A stretch of 64,000 bases of DNA from Heterodera schachtii (GCA_023374025.1 SIJG01000018.1:1085947-1149946); one strand, 5' to 3'. Positions 23,675 to 35,957 are shown, counted from the first letter of the stretch. A program made the numbers and translations. Notes: generated from the letters alone by a model not told the origin.

Positions 23675-25479
23675 ATGTTTTTTCTGGACAAATTCCTCCA
23701 GGGGCTTAAGCCCCAATTCGACGATGACATTGTGGACAGACTCAACTATTACTACACGCCAATGTTATTCATCATTTTCGCTCTCACTTTATCCGCCAAA
23801 CAGTTTCGTTTTCCAATGTTTCCATTTCCATGGCTCCGTCCGTAACCTTCAGATACGTCGGCCAACCCATTCAGTGTTGGATCCCCGCACAATTCACCGG
23901 CGCTTGGGTTTTCACATTTTATAAATTATTTTATTTATTATTGGCAGCTAATTATTTAATAATTAATTATTTTGAAATTAATTCTTTGCCCTTCGTTCAG
24001 GAACAATACAGTGAAAACTACTGCTTCGTTCAGAACACTTATTTTCTGCCCTTAAACCATTACATTCCCCAGGACATTGAGCAAAGAGAGGAAAAGGAAA
24101 TCGGTGAGCAAAAAAAAAATGGGTACAAAAACACACCCAAAGGAAATTGGATTGAAAAGATTAAAAAGACAATTCATTTAGGCTTACAACAATTAATTAG
24201 TCGATTTGTTAGGCTATTACCAATGGGTGCCATTTGTGCTCGGCCTCCAGGGCATTTTGTTCTATTTGCCTTCGCTGGTGTGGCGCATTTTCAATTGGCA
24301 ATCGGGTGGGAAAGGCGGAGAATGCCAATTGATAATTTGCTTGAAGGAGTTGCCGTGAAAGGGATCATCCAAATGTGCGAAGATGTGGGCAACATGCAAG
24401 TGGACAAACGGATGGGTTCAGTCGAAGTTGTGGCCACACACATCCGAGACTCGCTGAAGATGCAGCAGAGTCTGTCCAACGGATGTCAGTGTTGGCATTG
24501 GCATTTTGCCATGTTGAATCCCCCCCCCCATTCCCATTTTCAGTCTTGCTTTCCGGAATGTTCCGTCGTGGCACCTACTTAAACTGGCTTTATCTTGGTG
24601 ACAGCGGTGTCCATGTTGTTTTTTATGCCTTTTTCTGCTTACAGCGATAAAAATGCTTTACCTTATCCAAGTCGTCTTCCAATTCGTCCTTCTCAACAAC
24701 TTCCTCGGCTCTTCTTACTCTTTTTGGGGCTTCGAAATCCTTCGGGACCTTGCCCAAGGGCACGAATGGCAAGAGTCGGGCCATTTCCCCAGGGTGACAA
24801 TGTGCGACTTCGAAGTGCGCGTTTTGGGCAACAAACACCGGCACACGGTGCAATGTGTGCTGATGATCAACATGGTCAGTCTGATCAGTTCGATCGCAAC
24901 TGATCATTCCTTTCTTCCGCTCCGTTCTTCAGTTCAATGAGAAGGTGTATTTGTTCGTTTGGTGGTGGCTTTTGCTTGTCGGCATCGCCACTCTCCTCAA
25001 CTTTTTCTATTGGCTGACGACGCCTCGTAAAAATGTGCCGTTTATTCGTCAGTATCTCCAAGTTTACCATCTGTTAAAAAAGGACGACCCAAATGGTAAT
25101 TCAAATTCATCGTCAATTTGTTTATTCCCAAAAATGACACAATCACTTCCATTCCCTCAGAAAAGCGTGCAATTGGAAAGTTCGTCAACAGTTTTTTACG
25201 TTCCGATGGTGTTTTTCTGCTCCGTTTAATTGGTAATTCATTTACAAATTATTATTAATTGTTTATCTCCCATTTTTTATTTTTTTAGCGTCCAATGCGG
25301 GCGATTTGATCACCACAGACATTGTCTTCCAATTGTGGCACATGTTTCTGAAGGAGGAAATGGCACGGACACAATCGCCAAGAGAACAAATGGAAGAAGT
25401 CGGAGGGGGGGAAGAGAAGTTGTTTTTGGAAGACGTGGACAACGCGGACGAAAAACAGAGGCTGACGACACTCACTTAG
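23675..25479 (+). CDS. Innexin (gap-junction subunit) 2
   Basis: Gap-junction channel subunit, 408 residues. Ten exons join in phase: 23675-23802, 23853-23907, 24001-24103, 24213-24305, 24347-24484, 24544-24597, 24645-24874, 24933-25095, 25161-25232 and 25289-25479. It starts MFFLDKFLQGLKPQFDDDIV, typical of innexins, then YVGQPIQCWIPAQF, NYCFVQNTYFLPL and GYYQWVPFVLGLQ. The second extracellular loop is FPRVTMCDFEVRVLG with HRHTVQCVLMINM. TM4 (VYLFVWWWLLLVGIATLLNF) and a C-terminal SNAGDLITTDIVFQLW segment follow. The tail is acidic (EEKLFLEDVDNADEKQ). The 41-nt intron at 24306-24346 restores a frame that otherwise appears shifted. All junctions are GT-AG. The orthologous C. elegans inx number cannot be assigned by eye. 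Confidence 0.96.
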
Positions 25480-26349
25480 GAATAAGCGAAAAGAAAGAAA
25501 ATCCCAAAAGATTATTAGTAAATATTTTTGAAGAAAAAACCCAAACTAGCGAAGAGGCAATAAAGTTTTAAAAAGGCCATTAAATTAATTTCTTAATTAG
25601 CATTCTATTCAGTTTTGGCGCGCAAAAAAATAAAATTACAATTCAGAATTTGTGGTCGAATAATTATCGTTGTGAAATTTAAACAAAACATTGTGTACAA
25701 AGTTCATATAAAATAAAAATCCAAGATCAAAAGTTGAGAGAAAGGAAAAAATTCAGAGTTTGATAAATATATTTTTTTTCATTGAGAACATTAACTTTAA
25801 AAAATTTTAAATAAAAATAAATTATAATTTTTTATAGAAATCCCAATTTTTCAAAATTTAATCCTTATTCCTCAAAATTCGGTTTTTTTTTTTTTTACTT
25901 GGTTCAAACTCTATTAACAAATTGGTCTAAAATATATTCTCTATTTTCCAAAATTTGGCCTAAAATCAGCAATTTTAACATTTTTTGAAAAAAAATATTA
26001 AAAATATTGAATCTGCAAAAAAAAAAATTTCCATCGGCACCTATCTTTAATTTCTAATTGCTCACAAACCAACAAAAATTGACAATTTTTTAGAACTTTA
26101 AATGAATTCAAAAATTCATTAAAGAAATTTTATCAATTTAAATCACCTTTTCATCATGAAAATAATTATTTTAAAAAATCTAAATAAAAATTGTTTAAGA
26201 GACTATTTCCCTGTCAGTTTCAATTCACTCAGAATTATTTAAAATATTTTTGCGCGCATTAAAATAATGCCAAATTAGGCAAATACAAAAAAATTTTTAT
26301 TTATGGATTAAGCTTTGAAAATTTTAGAAGCTTCTTTCTTTTGATCAAA
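25480..26349. other. AT-rich intergenic DNA
   Basis: Strongly AT-rich with T and A homopolymers (for example 25887-25898 and 26016-26030). No coding exon is seen. Confidence 0.6.
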
Positions 26350-27958
26350 ATGACTTCGAAAATGGTGGCCGTGATAACAGGTAATTAATTAATTAATTAA
26401 TTAATTAATGTTTTATCATTTCCCTTTTGCTTTTTTGGGCGCGAGTTCGGGCCTCGGCAAAGCAACGGCCGTTTTGTTCGCTCGGAATGGCTACCATCTC
26501 TCACTTTGTGGCCGTAATGAAAAAGCGTTGGAGGGAGTGGCGTCCAATTGTTTGACAGAGGGCGGACTGACCCGAGAACAGGTCGAAAAATGAAGTAAAA
26601 GCTGAAAATTGGGCTTACTTCTCTTCTCTTAGGTTCTGACAATAATTGGCGACGTTTGTGAGGAGAAAACGCTTCAAAACATTGTGAAACGAACGGACGA
26701 AAGCTTTGGACGAATCGATGTTTTGGTCAGAAATTTAAATAATACCTAATTAGAAAAGGATGTTCTTTACTAATTGAAGGTTAATTGTGCCGGTGTTATT
26801 GCGTCCGGAGGAGCCGAAAACACTCCGACTTCAGTTTTGGATGGTTTGATGAATGTGAATGTGAAAAGGTAAGACAAACCGAGCGAATGAATGGATAATC
26901 CAGCAGATGACATGAAAAAAAACAAATTTTTTATTTTTTGAAAATTTGATTTTATTGCTAATTATGATTTTGAGCAATTTCAAATCAAAAATCAGACCAT
27001 CCATTTTTGAATTACTATAAAATTATGGCTTCAATTTCACTTTTCCCTCTTCAGTATGATCAGACTAAGTCAATTGGTTGTTCCGTATTTGGAGAAGACG
27101 AAAGGAAGCATTGTGAACGGTTGTTTCTTTTGCATTAATTGCAATTACCTAATCATTTGGTTCAGTGAGTAGCATCGCTGGCATTTGTGCGGTTCGTTAG
27201 CCATTCCTTTCAATTTGCCGTTTTATATTTAAATTCTACTGCCAATTCATTTTTTAATTTGCTCCAGTAGTTTTTCGGGGTTGTTGATCACGAATCTGAC
27301 ATCGATTTTGACTAATTCTTAATCCAAATTTTTTTTTTTTGTTAAATGTTATTGATTGATGTCACTTTCGTGATTAGCAACCTGAAAACCTCCAGAAGCA
27401 AGTTTCACGATTAGACATTCTCTTACAAAAAAGTTTGGAAACCAAAAGTGTCCCATTTTGGTTTTTAATTAAATTCAAAATTTGACATTTATTTGAAAAA
27501 GTTTATTTTTCCTCGTTCAGTTTCCTGCTGTGACTTACTATTGCATTTCAAAAGCTGCCGTTGACAAATTTACGGAATGCCTTTCCATGGAATTGGCACC
27601 GAAAGGCATCCGAGTCAATGCCGTGAAGTGAGCGAAGGACCCAACGGGTCAATGATCAGTGTTTGTCTTATTTAAGCCCTGCACTAATCGTCACCGAATT
27701 GCATTTGCGTTCGGGAATGCCCGAGGAGCAGTACACTGATGTGAGTCTTGCTCAAAATGCCCTTCAATTATTCTTTTTTGGCTACTTTTCTCGAACTTTC
27801 AGTTTGTTCGTCGCGGTGCCCAAACTCACGCACTCGGCCGAGTCGGAACACCGGAGGAAGTGGCCAGCAGCATTCTGTTTTTGGCACGGGATGCCACCTT
27901 CACCACGGGACAGCTGCTGAAAATCGATGGCGGAAAAGCGCTGATGACACCGCGTTGA
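26350..27958 (+). CDS. Short-chain dehydrogenase/reductase (classical SDR)
   Basis: NAD(P)-dependent oxidoreductase of 257 residues; substrate unknown. Nine exons: 26350-26380, 26439-26581, 26633-26725, 26780-26868, 27055-27119, 27166-27191, 27521-27627, 27677-27740 and 27803-27958. The cofactor motif is [12 protein letters not shown] (residues about 8-19), followed by NCAGV (NNAG-type) and MNVN. The catalytic Ser lies in VSSIAGIC (exon 6) and the catalytic pair is YCISK (YxxxK, exon 7), followed by GIRVNAVNPALIVTE. The C-terminus [15 protein letters not shown] is typical of the family. Length and motifs are complete, so the enzyme should be active. Oddly, intron 1 ends TTTTTTGG rather than AG immediately before the exon that completes the cofactor motif. 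Confidence 0.92.
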
Positions 27959-28899
27959 TTGCCTTTGGCAATATTAATTAGCTAATTAATCCAATAATGC
28001 ATTTATAATTCATTCCAAACTTAAACATATCCAAATTAATTGTAAGAATATTCAGAATGCCTTCGCCTTTTATTTTTTTTGTTAATTATTTTCATTACGG
28101 TTTATTATCATAAAACAATGACTTCTTTTGCCTTTTTGTTCGAGAATACAATAACAAACACTAACTGAAGTTCCTTCGATTGAGGAGTCTTTGGGGACAC
28201 AAAAGCATTATTCATTCATTCGCTTCCCTTTCTTCTGTCCGGTTAATTGTTTGTTTGTATGGGCTGGGGATTGATCACGTCGAGAAGGGCCCAACCGGAC
28301 GAAAGACGGGGAAAAAGCAAAGGAAGCGAATAAAACAAACGGAAGGAGTGGCGGACGCATTGGGGCGAAGGCATGGAAAAACAAAACAATACATTTGGCC
28401 AAGGGAAAAAACGACTGCCAATTTCGATTTGAATTAAAATGCATCCATTCATTGAGATGGAGCCGCAAAAAGACGAAGGCATTGGTCGGATTCGTTCCGC
28501 CGATTGATCCTTCGGATTGATCCGATTTTGGGGGACCCATCGGTGGGCAAAATATTCGAATTGGTGGCTTTGTTTCCCTCCAATGTTCCGACGAGTTTTT
28601 GTGTGTATTCTCTCTGATCGGATAAATTTCCGTGGGGATAATCCGTCGCCGACGGCGAGCGAATGCAAAATTAAGTACAAATACCGTAGCACAACAAAAC
28701 ATGGTACGGTAGCAAAAGTGCGCTTATAAGCACAGCTTTAAAAGCAATTTACAGCATATTCGAAGCGTTCACTTTTCGCAAATGATTATTTTATAATGTA
28801 ATAATTACTTAATTATTTATCAATTGCCAAATTCCCCCCCCCCCCCCTAAATTTCCTTTCGCATTTTCCCCTTTTTTCCCAAAATTCCTTTTTCGGCAG
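27959..28899. other. Intergenic DNA, no supported gene
   Basis: Overlapping frames at 28208-28702 (minus) and 28180-28437 (plus) are basic or Phe-rich without a recognisable domain or splice context. Poly-C occurs at 28836-28848. A pyrimidine-rich stretch ending TTTTTCGGCAG lies directly before the next gene's ATG and could be a spliced-leader acceptor. Confidence 0.45.
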
Positions 28900-30137
28900 A
28901 TGTTTCTTTCGGTCCTTTTGCTCATTGCTATTTTGCAAATTGAATGTTTCGCGCAAAATGCTTCAACTCCCTCCCCAATTCCCTCCTCATCCCTCGCCAC
29001 AACTCAGCCGTCCCCCGCCGCCCAATCGCAAATAATTCGGCCCCCCGAGGCAACGACGCCGGAAGGGACGAGGCCAACCGCAAAAGTGGCCAGACAATCG
29101 CCGCCACCGCCGACGGAAGAAGCGGTGGCAAGCGAAGGCAATTCGCAATTCGTTGGGATAAAGCCCGAGAGCAAAGGTAAGCCGAGGAAGCACAGCGAAG
29201 AGAAGGGAATTGAGTGAGTGATCCAATGATCAGATGAAATGTTTCGCCGCATTGACACCGATCGGGACAACGAAATTTCGCTCGACGATTACATGAAGCG
29301 CGATCGCTTTTACGTGGAATCGGTGCGGACTGAATTCAACGACATTGACACAAATCGTAGGGAGGAAAAGCTATAAGGAGAAAATGTTAGAAAAACAGGT
29401 GATGGGAAAGTGACCAAGGCGGAGTTCGACGCGTTTGTCCGCCGTTTGGACGAGCAGCGAAAGACGGCAATGCTGGAGGCATCGAAGTTCACGTTGCAGG
29501 CAAAACGATAGCCTCAAGGGCAACGCCCCCAAGCAAAGTGCCATTTCAGAAGAACGACGAAAACCGAGACGGGGAACTCAGCGTGGACGAATTGAGCACT
29601 TACATCAACGGAACATTGCAGCGGAGTGTGGCGCAACTGCCGGAAGTGTTTCGGCAGTACGACCGGGACAACAACCAAAAGCTGAGTCTGGACGGTGAGT
29701 TCATCCGCTGCGTCAGCGAACTTTCAACGAATGCCCCCCCCCCTACCACAGAGTTCCACGAGCTCGACTTTAACTTTCCATGGGATCGATTCCCACCAAT
29801 GGAATTGCCAAATCGGCAGCAACAGCAGGTGGGTGATCTGATCAACCGTCAAATTTGGCACTTTGTGCTTTTATTGGATTTTGGTGCCGTTTCCATTTTT
29901 CCTATTTTGGCACTTTTTCATTTATTTATGTTTCCCACATTTGATTCAATTTACTCCGCTCCTTTTTTTCAACAGATGTTTTTCAATGGAGCCGCTGCCC
30001 AACCCCCGCCATTTGTGTCCGACCAATCCGCGCCCCTTCCGCCCCAGCTGATGCAGCAACAGGCCGGACGAATCAGTCTTGGCCCCAATTCGGCTTCTCC
30101 GCTGATGGCACCCCCTCACCCACAGCCCATTTACTAA
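28900..30137 (+). CDS. Secreted EF-hand calcium-binding protein
   Basis: Predicted 294-residue secreted or ER-luminal calcium binder. Six exons: 28900-29176, 29234-29356, 29399-29499, 29550-29694, 29752-29828 and 29976-30137. Residues 1-19 (MFLSVLLLIAILQIECFAQ) form a signal peptide, followed by a Ser/Thr/Pro-rich segment. EF-hands are visible at DTDRDNEISLDDY, DTNRDGKVTKAEF, DENRDGELSVDEL and DRDNNQKLSLD. The C-terminus is Pro/Gln-rich with no HDEL-type retention signal, so secretion is more likely than ER residence. The intron at 29500-29549 is GC-AG. An AG lies directly before the ATG (28889-28899), suggesting spliced-leader trans-splicing. The arrangement is loosely calumenin-like, but the Pro-rich ends set it apart. 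Confidence 0.88.
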
Positions 30138-30308
30138 TGAAATAGCTTATTTTGAATAATCAATGTTCAACAAACAATTGAATAAATCGAATCTCTTAAT
30201 TCGGTCGAACTTTCCTTTCCTCTCTCTTTCATTCAATCATTGCTTTTTCGGCCCATTTCGTTTCCTTTAATCCAATGACATTATATCTGTCCATGGAATA
30301 TTTGTGCA

Positions 30309-31829
30309 TTAGCGACACGAAATGCACTCGAAGTTTCCGATCACTTTCAATCTGAGGAAAGAAATGCGTTTGATATCAGCTTGAATTCCGATTGTGCTCA
30401 CTGAATACGGAAAATAAAGGGCGTAGGCGAGCCTTTTGACCAGATATCGAAATTCGTTGTAGGAGAAGTGATCGAGACGGATGAGCATATGGGAGGCGAA
30501 CACGGGGATATTTATGGAGAAAACGATGGGATCGGTCAAGTCTTTGCGGGGGGGGGGAGAATCAAAACTGAGACAAAATGATGGGTTTCCTATTTAACTT
30601 GTAAATCTTAAAAACAATTTTAATAAAATATTTTCTTGGAATTTGATTCGAACAAAATTTTGATCATTGCCCAAAATAAAATTTAGATGAATTGTCTTTA
30701 ATTGACAGCTTGTCACTGGTAAGTTGTCGGGTTTTCATACCATAAGTTGTTTAAAGCTGAACAACATTTTTGAAATCATGCAAGCTAATTGAGAACACTT
30801 GAGCTGTCTAACACATCAAAAATTGCTATTTGGGTGCTTTTGAGTAGAGTTACGTTATGACGGATTTATGTTCAAAAATGGCTCAATTGGGGGTTTAACG
30901 AAACGTTTAGCACCCGCCCTTCCCCCCCCCCCCCCCAACTGACTGCTCATTTCGAATTTGAGGAATTCCATCAAATGATAGTCGTCCTGCGAGTCGATCA
31001 AGTCCTTGATGCCCGTCTGGCTCTGTCCGTGCTCGTCCTCCTCCTCCTCCGTGTAAATCTTCACGTTCACATCCTCCACAACGTCCGCCCCCTCCTCCCA
31101 TTGTCCGTCTTCCGTCGTCCATTGGTTTTTCTGCCAAAAAGTTTTGTCAATTTGTGTTCCCACTTGAGCACACCTTCGTGAACACTTTCAGCTTCGTCCC
31201 TTGGTTCAGCATCGTTTTGAAATTCCTCTCAAAAGGAATGTCCCTTTTCCCATTTATGAAATACGCCTAAAACATTCTCCGCCCTTTGATTTTCGGTTGA
31301 TTCATTCACTTGCCAATTGACCGGTGAGATTTCTTTTAGGAGGATAACAAATTTGGAAATTGTTGCGATCTCCTCGAATCCGCGTCAACGAATTGCACAC
31401 TGCCTGCAGCAGAAAGTTACACTAATTACCGTTCTTCCGTTGACACTCCCATTTTACACACATTTTTTACTCTGATCAGTACTGATCAGCCCCAACTCGC
31501 CTCTGATCACTCTGATCAGCAACCCCACCTTTTTGTTGCTTCACCTTCTGATAAGCGAACCCGCTTTTCTCCTCCGGGTCGATGTCGTTCCGACTCGGAA
31601 TTTTGGTCAGCAAATCCAACGGAGTGCTGCGGCTGACATTGGCAATTAGTTGGTCAATGGTCACCCGATGGAATGTCTTCGCGTTTAATTCCTCCAAATC
31701 CAAATTTTCATCCAACAAAAACTTTGACAATTTCGAATAGAGCACATAATCAGAGGCAAGGAAAGCGGCGAACAGAAACAAATACTTGTTGAAGAACAGC
31801 TTGAACAGATTACGACGGCGCATTCTCAA
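30309..31829 (-). CDS. Unrecognised type II membrane protein
   Basis: I do not recognise the family. Minus-strand exons with consistent phase are 31545-31829, 31174-31266, 30944-31130 and 30309-30541; another at about 31345-31403 has an unresolved downstream junction. The N-terminus is basic (MRMRRRNLFKLFF) followed by one hydrophobic span (YLFLFAAFLASDYVLY), then a hydrophilic region. This suggests a type II protein of the Golgi or plasma membrane with a luminal domain. A central segment is very acidic (EEEEDEHGQ near 31030-31060). The C-terminal exon (DPIVFSINIPVFASHMLIRL near 30475-30535) is well folded in appearance and ends in CISC plus Arg. A Golgi enzyme is possible, but no DxD or other catalytic motif was identified. 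It converges with the EF-hand gene, 171 bp away. Confidence 0.6.
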
Positions 31830-32225
31830 AACGAATTAAAGAAAAAGAAAAATAAGGGGGGGGGGGAATTATGAGGGAATAAAATGAGGAAAATTATGAG
31901 TGAATAAAGCAATTAGGAAAAGGGGGGCGGGAGAGAGTTGGGAAGAATCAATCGGAGAGAGCGGAGAATGGCGAAAGCGGACAAAGATTCATATCTGAGC
32001 AACCAACAGCAGATGGACATGAACAGGATCCTCTTCAAATACTTGCTCATTCTCAAGAATTTTGCCTTTTATTCTTCAAAATGGTTTTGCCAAATTGGCC
32101 AAAGTAAAACGAATTAATTGACTTGGGAATTATGGACTTTTATTGTCAGCGGCAATTTTGAAACTTAACCCTCTTAAATGGCTATTATCAATGTACATAA
32201 TCAGATAATCATACTATCTTTGCGT
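31830..32225. other. Short intergenic segment between minus-strand genes
   Basis: Contains poly-G (31857-31866) and AT-rich DNA. Nothing coding is supported. It should hold the promoter of the type II protein gene and the 3' end of the receptor gene. Confidence 0.5.
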
Positions 32226-34946
32226 TCATTTTTCTTTTCTTCGTTCCATTTCAAAGAGTTCGTTGTCAGTGCAAAGATTTTCGGCACGGATTGCTTCTTC
32301 CATTTGTTTTCTCGGACATTCTTCCGATTTCCTTATGTTGTGGCGCGTAAAAAAGTGAACGATTGTTTCCATAGAAAACGCAACCAAAGCGATGGCATTG
32401 CCGAAGAGAAGCACAACGCAAGGACCAAGGAAAGGGATTAAGCCTAAAGGGAAGTCACGCTTGGTAAGGGAGGGCGACAAACAAGCCATGGACGGAATGC
32501 CAAAAAGGGATTAATCCAAAATGAAAGTCACGCTTGGTACGCTTATGAGTGGCCAATTCTGAGTAGGCCGTTTTGTTGCGTTAGGAGGATTTAGTCTTCG
32601 CCACCCACCCAAAGGTTTGAAGCGCTTTCTCTCTTTGTCGCTCTCCAAACAAAAGCGCTCTCTCTGCTTCTCCGTGTAATATTCGTATTTCCATCGCTTT
32701 CTGTGCATAAACACCGCCTCATGTCCAATTGCCTTAATCGCTGTTGATGAATTTGTCCAATTTGGACAAATGTTTGGGACTTCGTTGAACATTTTTACAA
32801 ACGGTGAGCCCTTTGCGAATGCGAAATGGATGGCCTTTTCCGGCATTCCGCCCCTCACGAAAACGATCTCACAAAACGAATTGGCCACCCATTCGAGGGT
32901 ACTGCCGCCTTGGACGATGGCCACGTGAGTTCCGGACTAAAACAGAAGTGGGCATCGCATGTCTGAAGGCCAAAGTAACACCTGAACGAGCTCCATCACT
33001 TGCGACTCGTCCTCGTAAACCTCAAGCGGATATTTGCGCATCGCATTTCGAATTCGAATGTGCCGCGGGTCATTGGAACTTTCGACCGTTTCAAAAAACC
33101 TTTTAAGAGGCGGGGGGGGGGGGGGGGCTTTGGATCGGTTTTCGAAAAAAAAGCAAAGCGAAGACAAAACCAATGATTTGTTGGAAGAGCGGCGAATTTG
33201 TACCGCCCGCTCTCCAGCAAAGGGATGAGTTCCTCGAGACTTTGGAAAGGGACGAGTCGCTGTCCGCTGATTAATGTGGTCACAATCCACGACTTAACGC
33301 GGAAATAGAGCTCCTAATTGCGGGTTGGCTGATCACTTGGTAAAGGGAGCAGAAGAGCATCACGTGGAGAAGGCCGAAGAGAAAGAAAGAAAAATTGCCT
33401 AAAACGGCGAAAATTGCAATTTCAAATTTTGAATGAACGGCCTGAAACGGAACAAAAGCGAATGTCGTCGGGTTGTTGCAATTGGAGACGAAACATCCGC
33501 CAAAGGATCTGAAAATGTGGGCACGTCAAATGCATTCGGCACTTTCCAAGCTCATCGGTCCTCAAAAGCACTATTTTTGACTAATTTAGGACAGCAAAAC
33601 AAAATTTAAAACTCGCAAAAAGCGGAGATTTTGTCTTTTGGCATCAATGCCATTGGATCATTACATTGTCCATTACAAATTGAGCCTTTCAGTAAAATGT
33701 TGGCACCTGCTGAATTCCCTCACACTTTTTCTTAGTGGCAATTTTTGACTCGATTAAATTTGTCATCGGAAAAAGGGTCATCCAAATGAGAAGCATTATC
33801 CCTTAATAAAGGAAGGCGTAATTAATTAATCAGAAGGAAAAGCATCAATGTTCGAAATAGCGATGGATGCGAAAAATTAAAATGGAAGGACTAAAAACAA
33901 ATTGGTTGTTCAGAATTTGAAACATTTTTTAACATTTTGCGAACCGATGGCCAACCACGTGCTTTCAGTGAACGGGTGGAAAAGCTGCAATAAACAAAAT
34001 GTTGAGAAGTGAGTGAGCCGGACACCACTTACACTCCACATGTCCCATTTGTACATTTGACCGCACGGGTGCCGACGAACGGCGATTCCGGACCAAGTCT
34101 AAGTTGGCATTGGGTTGGCAGTACCCAGTCTGTCATGGCATTTTGACTTTGACATCCCAATTTTGGCACTTCTTTTATATTCCGTAGACCCTTTCCACCT
34201 CCGGGATAAAGATTATATTCCATTTCTTGGTATGATTATGGGGAATGGGCCAAGGGCGAATGAATGCCAAAAATCAGTTGATAAAAGCATCGTTTGGCAT
34301 TGTCCTTGCCATTTATGAGCTTACTGAGTAAATTGTTCGGGTAAAGTCGAATATTTTGCTGTTGTTGTTCGTTCGCGTGAACAATTTGCAAATGCTGTCC
34401 ACGCTTCGGTTGGCAAGCAAAGAAAGGAGTCCCGTTGGGGTGCCATTGATCTTTTTGAGGAAAAAAGCCAATCCGATTACGATACTTTAGCTACGGTTGG
34501 CATCAACATGTCACATGACCACAAACAAATAGCCAACAAAAGTCATTTGCTGTCAAAAAGTCACTGACAAATCCATCCGATCGCTTACGTATCCCCCGAG
34601 GAAATGCGAATGATCAATCACCGGCTCAACCTTCAGGCCCAAAAAGTTCACGATTTGCATCAAATTCTGAACTCATTGCAGGCATTAACAGGTCATCTTG
34701 GTGGTGATCTTCTGTCACCTCAACGCAATGGCCAGGGAAACGACAGCGCATGGAGCTAACTTTGAGGTAGGGAAAGTGGTGGCAGTCACTGAACGCGTCG
34801 GGTGGGTTTTGATAGAACAAAACGCGGATGGAGCGGCTTCCGTCCGTTCGGTTGACCCTTCCGTTCTCCGTTTTTCGCTCGTGGCACAAAATTTGCCAAG
34901 GGAAGGACAAAGACAAAACCAAAATCCAAAAATTTCGCAGAAACAT
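32226..34946 (-). CDS. Ionotropic glutamate receptor-like channel (IR type)
   Basis: Ligand-gated cation channel subunit of the divergent, ATD-less class. Minus-strand exons: 34719-34946, 34589-34666, 34325-34450, an unresolved part (33985-34324), 33924-33984, 33707-33801, about 33453-33508, about 33340-33380, then exons in 33140-33287, 32990-33105, 32600-32935 and 32226-32460. The first exon begins with a signal peptide (FWILVLSLSFPWQILC). Ligand-binding half S1 has LMQIVNFLGLKVEPVID and FDFTRTIYS. TM1 is WIMLLIWMTLFPMTN, the pore/TM3 region contains FLFGLLHVMLFCSLYQ, and SWIVTTLISGQRLVPFQSLEE follows as in iGluRs. S2 has FAFAKGSPFVKMFNEV, and the final span is PLGLIPFLGPCVVLLFGN. No amino-terminal domain precedes S1. 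Ligand and partners are unknown. Confidence 0.82.
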
Positions 34947-35957
34947 TTTTAAGGCGACGATTTATTTTTATTTTTTAGGGGAGAGAATTTGTCACCAATT
35001 GAAAGCATTTGAATGTGAGTGCTCTCTTAAGTATACAATGAGAAATTTGATCTGCTGCCAAACTGTCGCTTCTCTTTGCCTGACAAAATTTACAAATGGA
35101 AATTAACCGGCGGATGACAAATGCCAAAGATAAATCACGTAAATTAAATTAATTAAAATGTTTTATTATTTTTAATTGTCCATTTGCTGATCAATGCACT
35201 TCCAAATTCATTCTCTTCTGCTGATAAAATTTTAGGATATTCTTTTTTGTTACATTAAATTCAATGAATCATAAATAGGGAAGAAAGTGTAAATATTGGG
35301 GTGAAAGTGAGGGGAAAGGGAAGGGAAAGGGAAGGGAAAGGGAAGGGAAAGGGACGATAAATGCGTAAAAGGGGGGGGGGGGGGGGTGAGTCATAACGGA
35401 CAAACTAAGCAGAACAAAACAAAAAATCAAAGAAAACATTGAAGCACCAAACGAAAAGCATTTGATGGCTTTGAAAATTTGACAAATGCGAGAAAATTTG
35501 GCAGAAAAAAAAAATTAGAAAAGAGAACCCCAAAGCAGGAAACGACAGACCAACGACACAGTCACTCATTAGCATAACCCCCACCATTTAGCTCTTACCC
35601 CTCCCCCTCCCTCTTCTCTTCCCCCCCCCCCCTCCCCCATCTCCTCTTACTCACCTCCTCCCCTTTCCTCTCTCCTCCCCCCTCTCCTCCCTTCCTCTCC
35701 TTCCCCCTTTTCTCCCCCTCTCCTCCCTTCCTCTCCTCCCCTCCTCTCCTCCCTTCCTCTCCTCCCTTCCTCTCCTCCCCTCCTCTCCTCCCTTCCTCTC
35801 CTCCCCTCCTCTCCTCTCCTCCCCTCCTCTCCTCTTCCTCTTTGGCCTTTTCCCCATTCGGTCCGTTCAGTCGATCAATGCGTCGTCCTCCCAATTCTCG
35901 AATAACATAAAAATAAGTTTTGGTTAGAATTCCTTCGATTCTTATCATTCATTGCCG
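34947..35957. other. Divergent intergenic region with purine/pyrimidine repeats
   Basis: Lies between the minus-strand receptor and the plus-strand claudin-like gene, so it should contain both promoters. Holds a GGGAAA tandem repeat (35311-35354), poly-G (35370-35386) and a CT-rich repeat block. No coding exon is seen. Confidence 0.5.
35640..35850. repeat. CT-rich tandem repeat (CCTCTCCTCCCTT family)
   Basis: Near-perfect alternation of CCTCTCCTCCCTT and CCTCTCCTCCCCT units. It gives an open Glu/Gly/Arg frame on the minus strand that is not a gene. Confidence 0.9.

Noticed and set aside
24306..24346. Apparent frameshift in innexin 2 after NWQSG
   Set aside because: A 41-nt GT-AG intron restores the frame and gives a normal innexin sequence.
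28208..28702. 164-codon minus-strand frame
   Set aside because: No recognisable motif; overlaps another frame of similar quality, and no splice context was found.
35595..35948. Glu/Gly/Arg-rich 117-codon frame
   Set aside because: CT-rich tandem repeat in the intergenic region.
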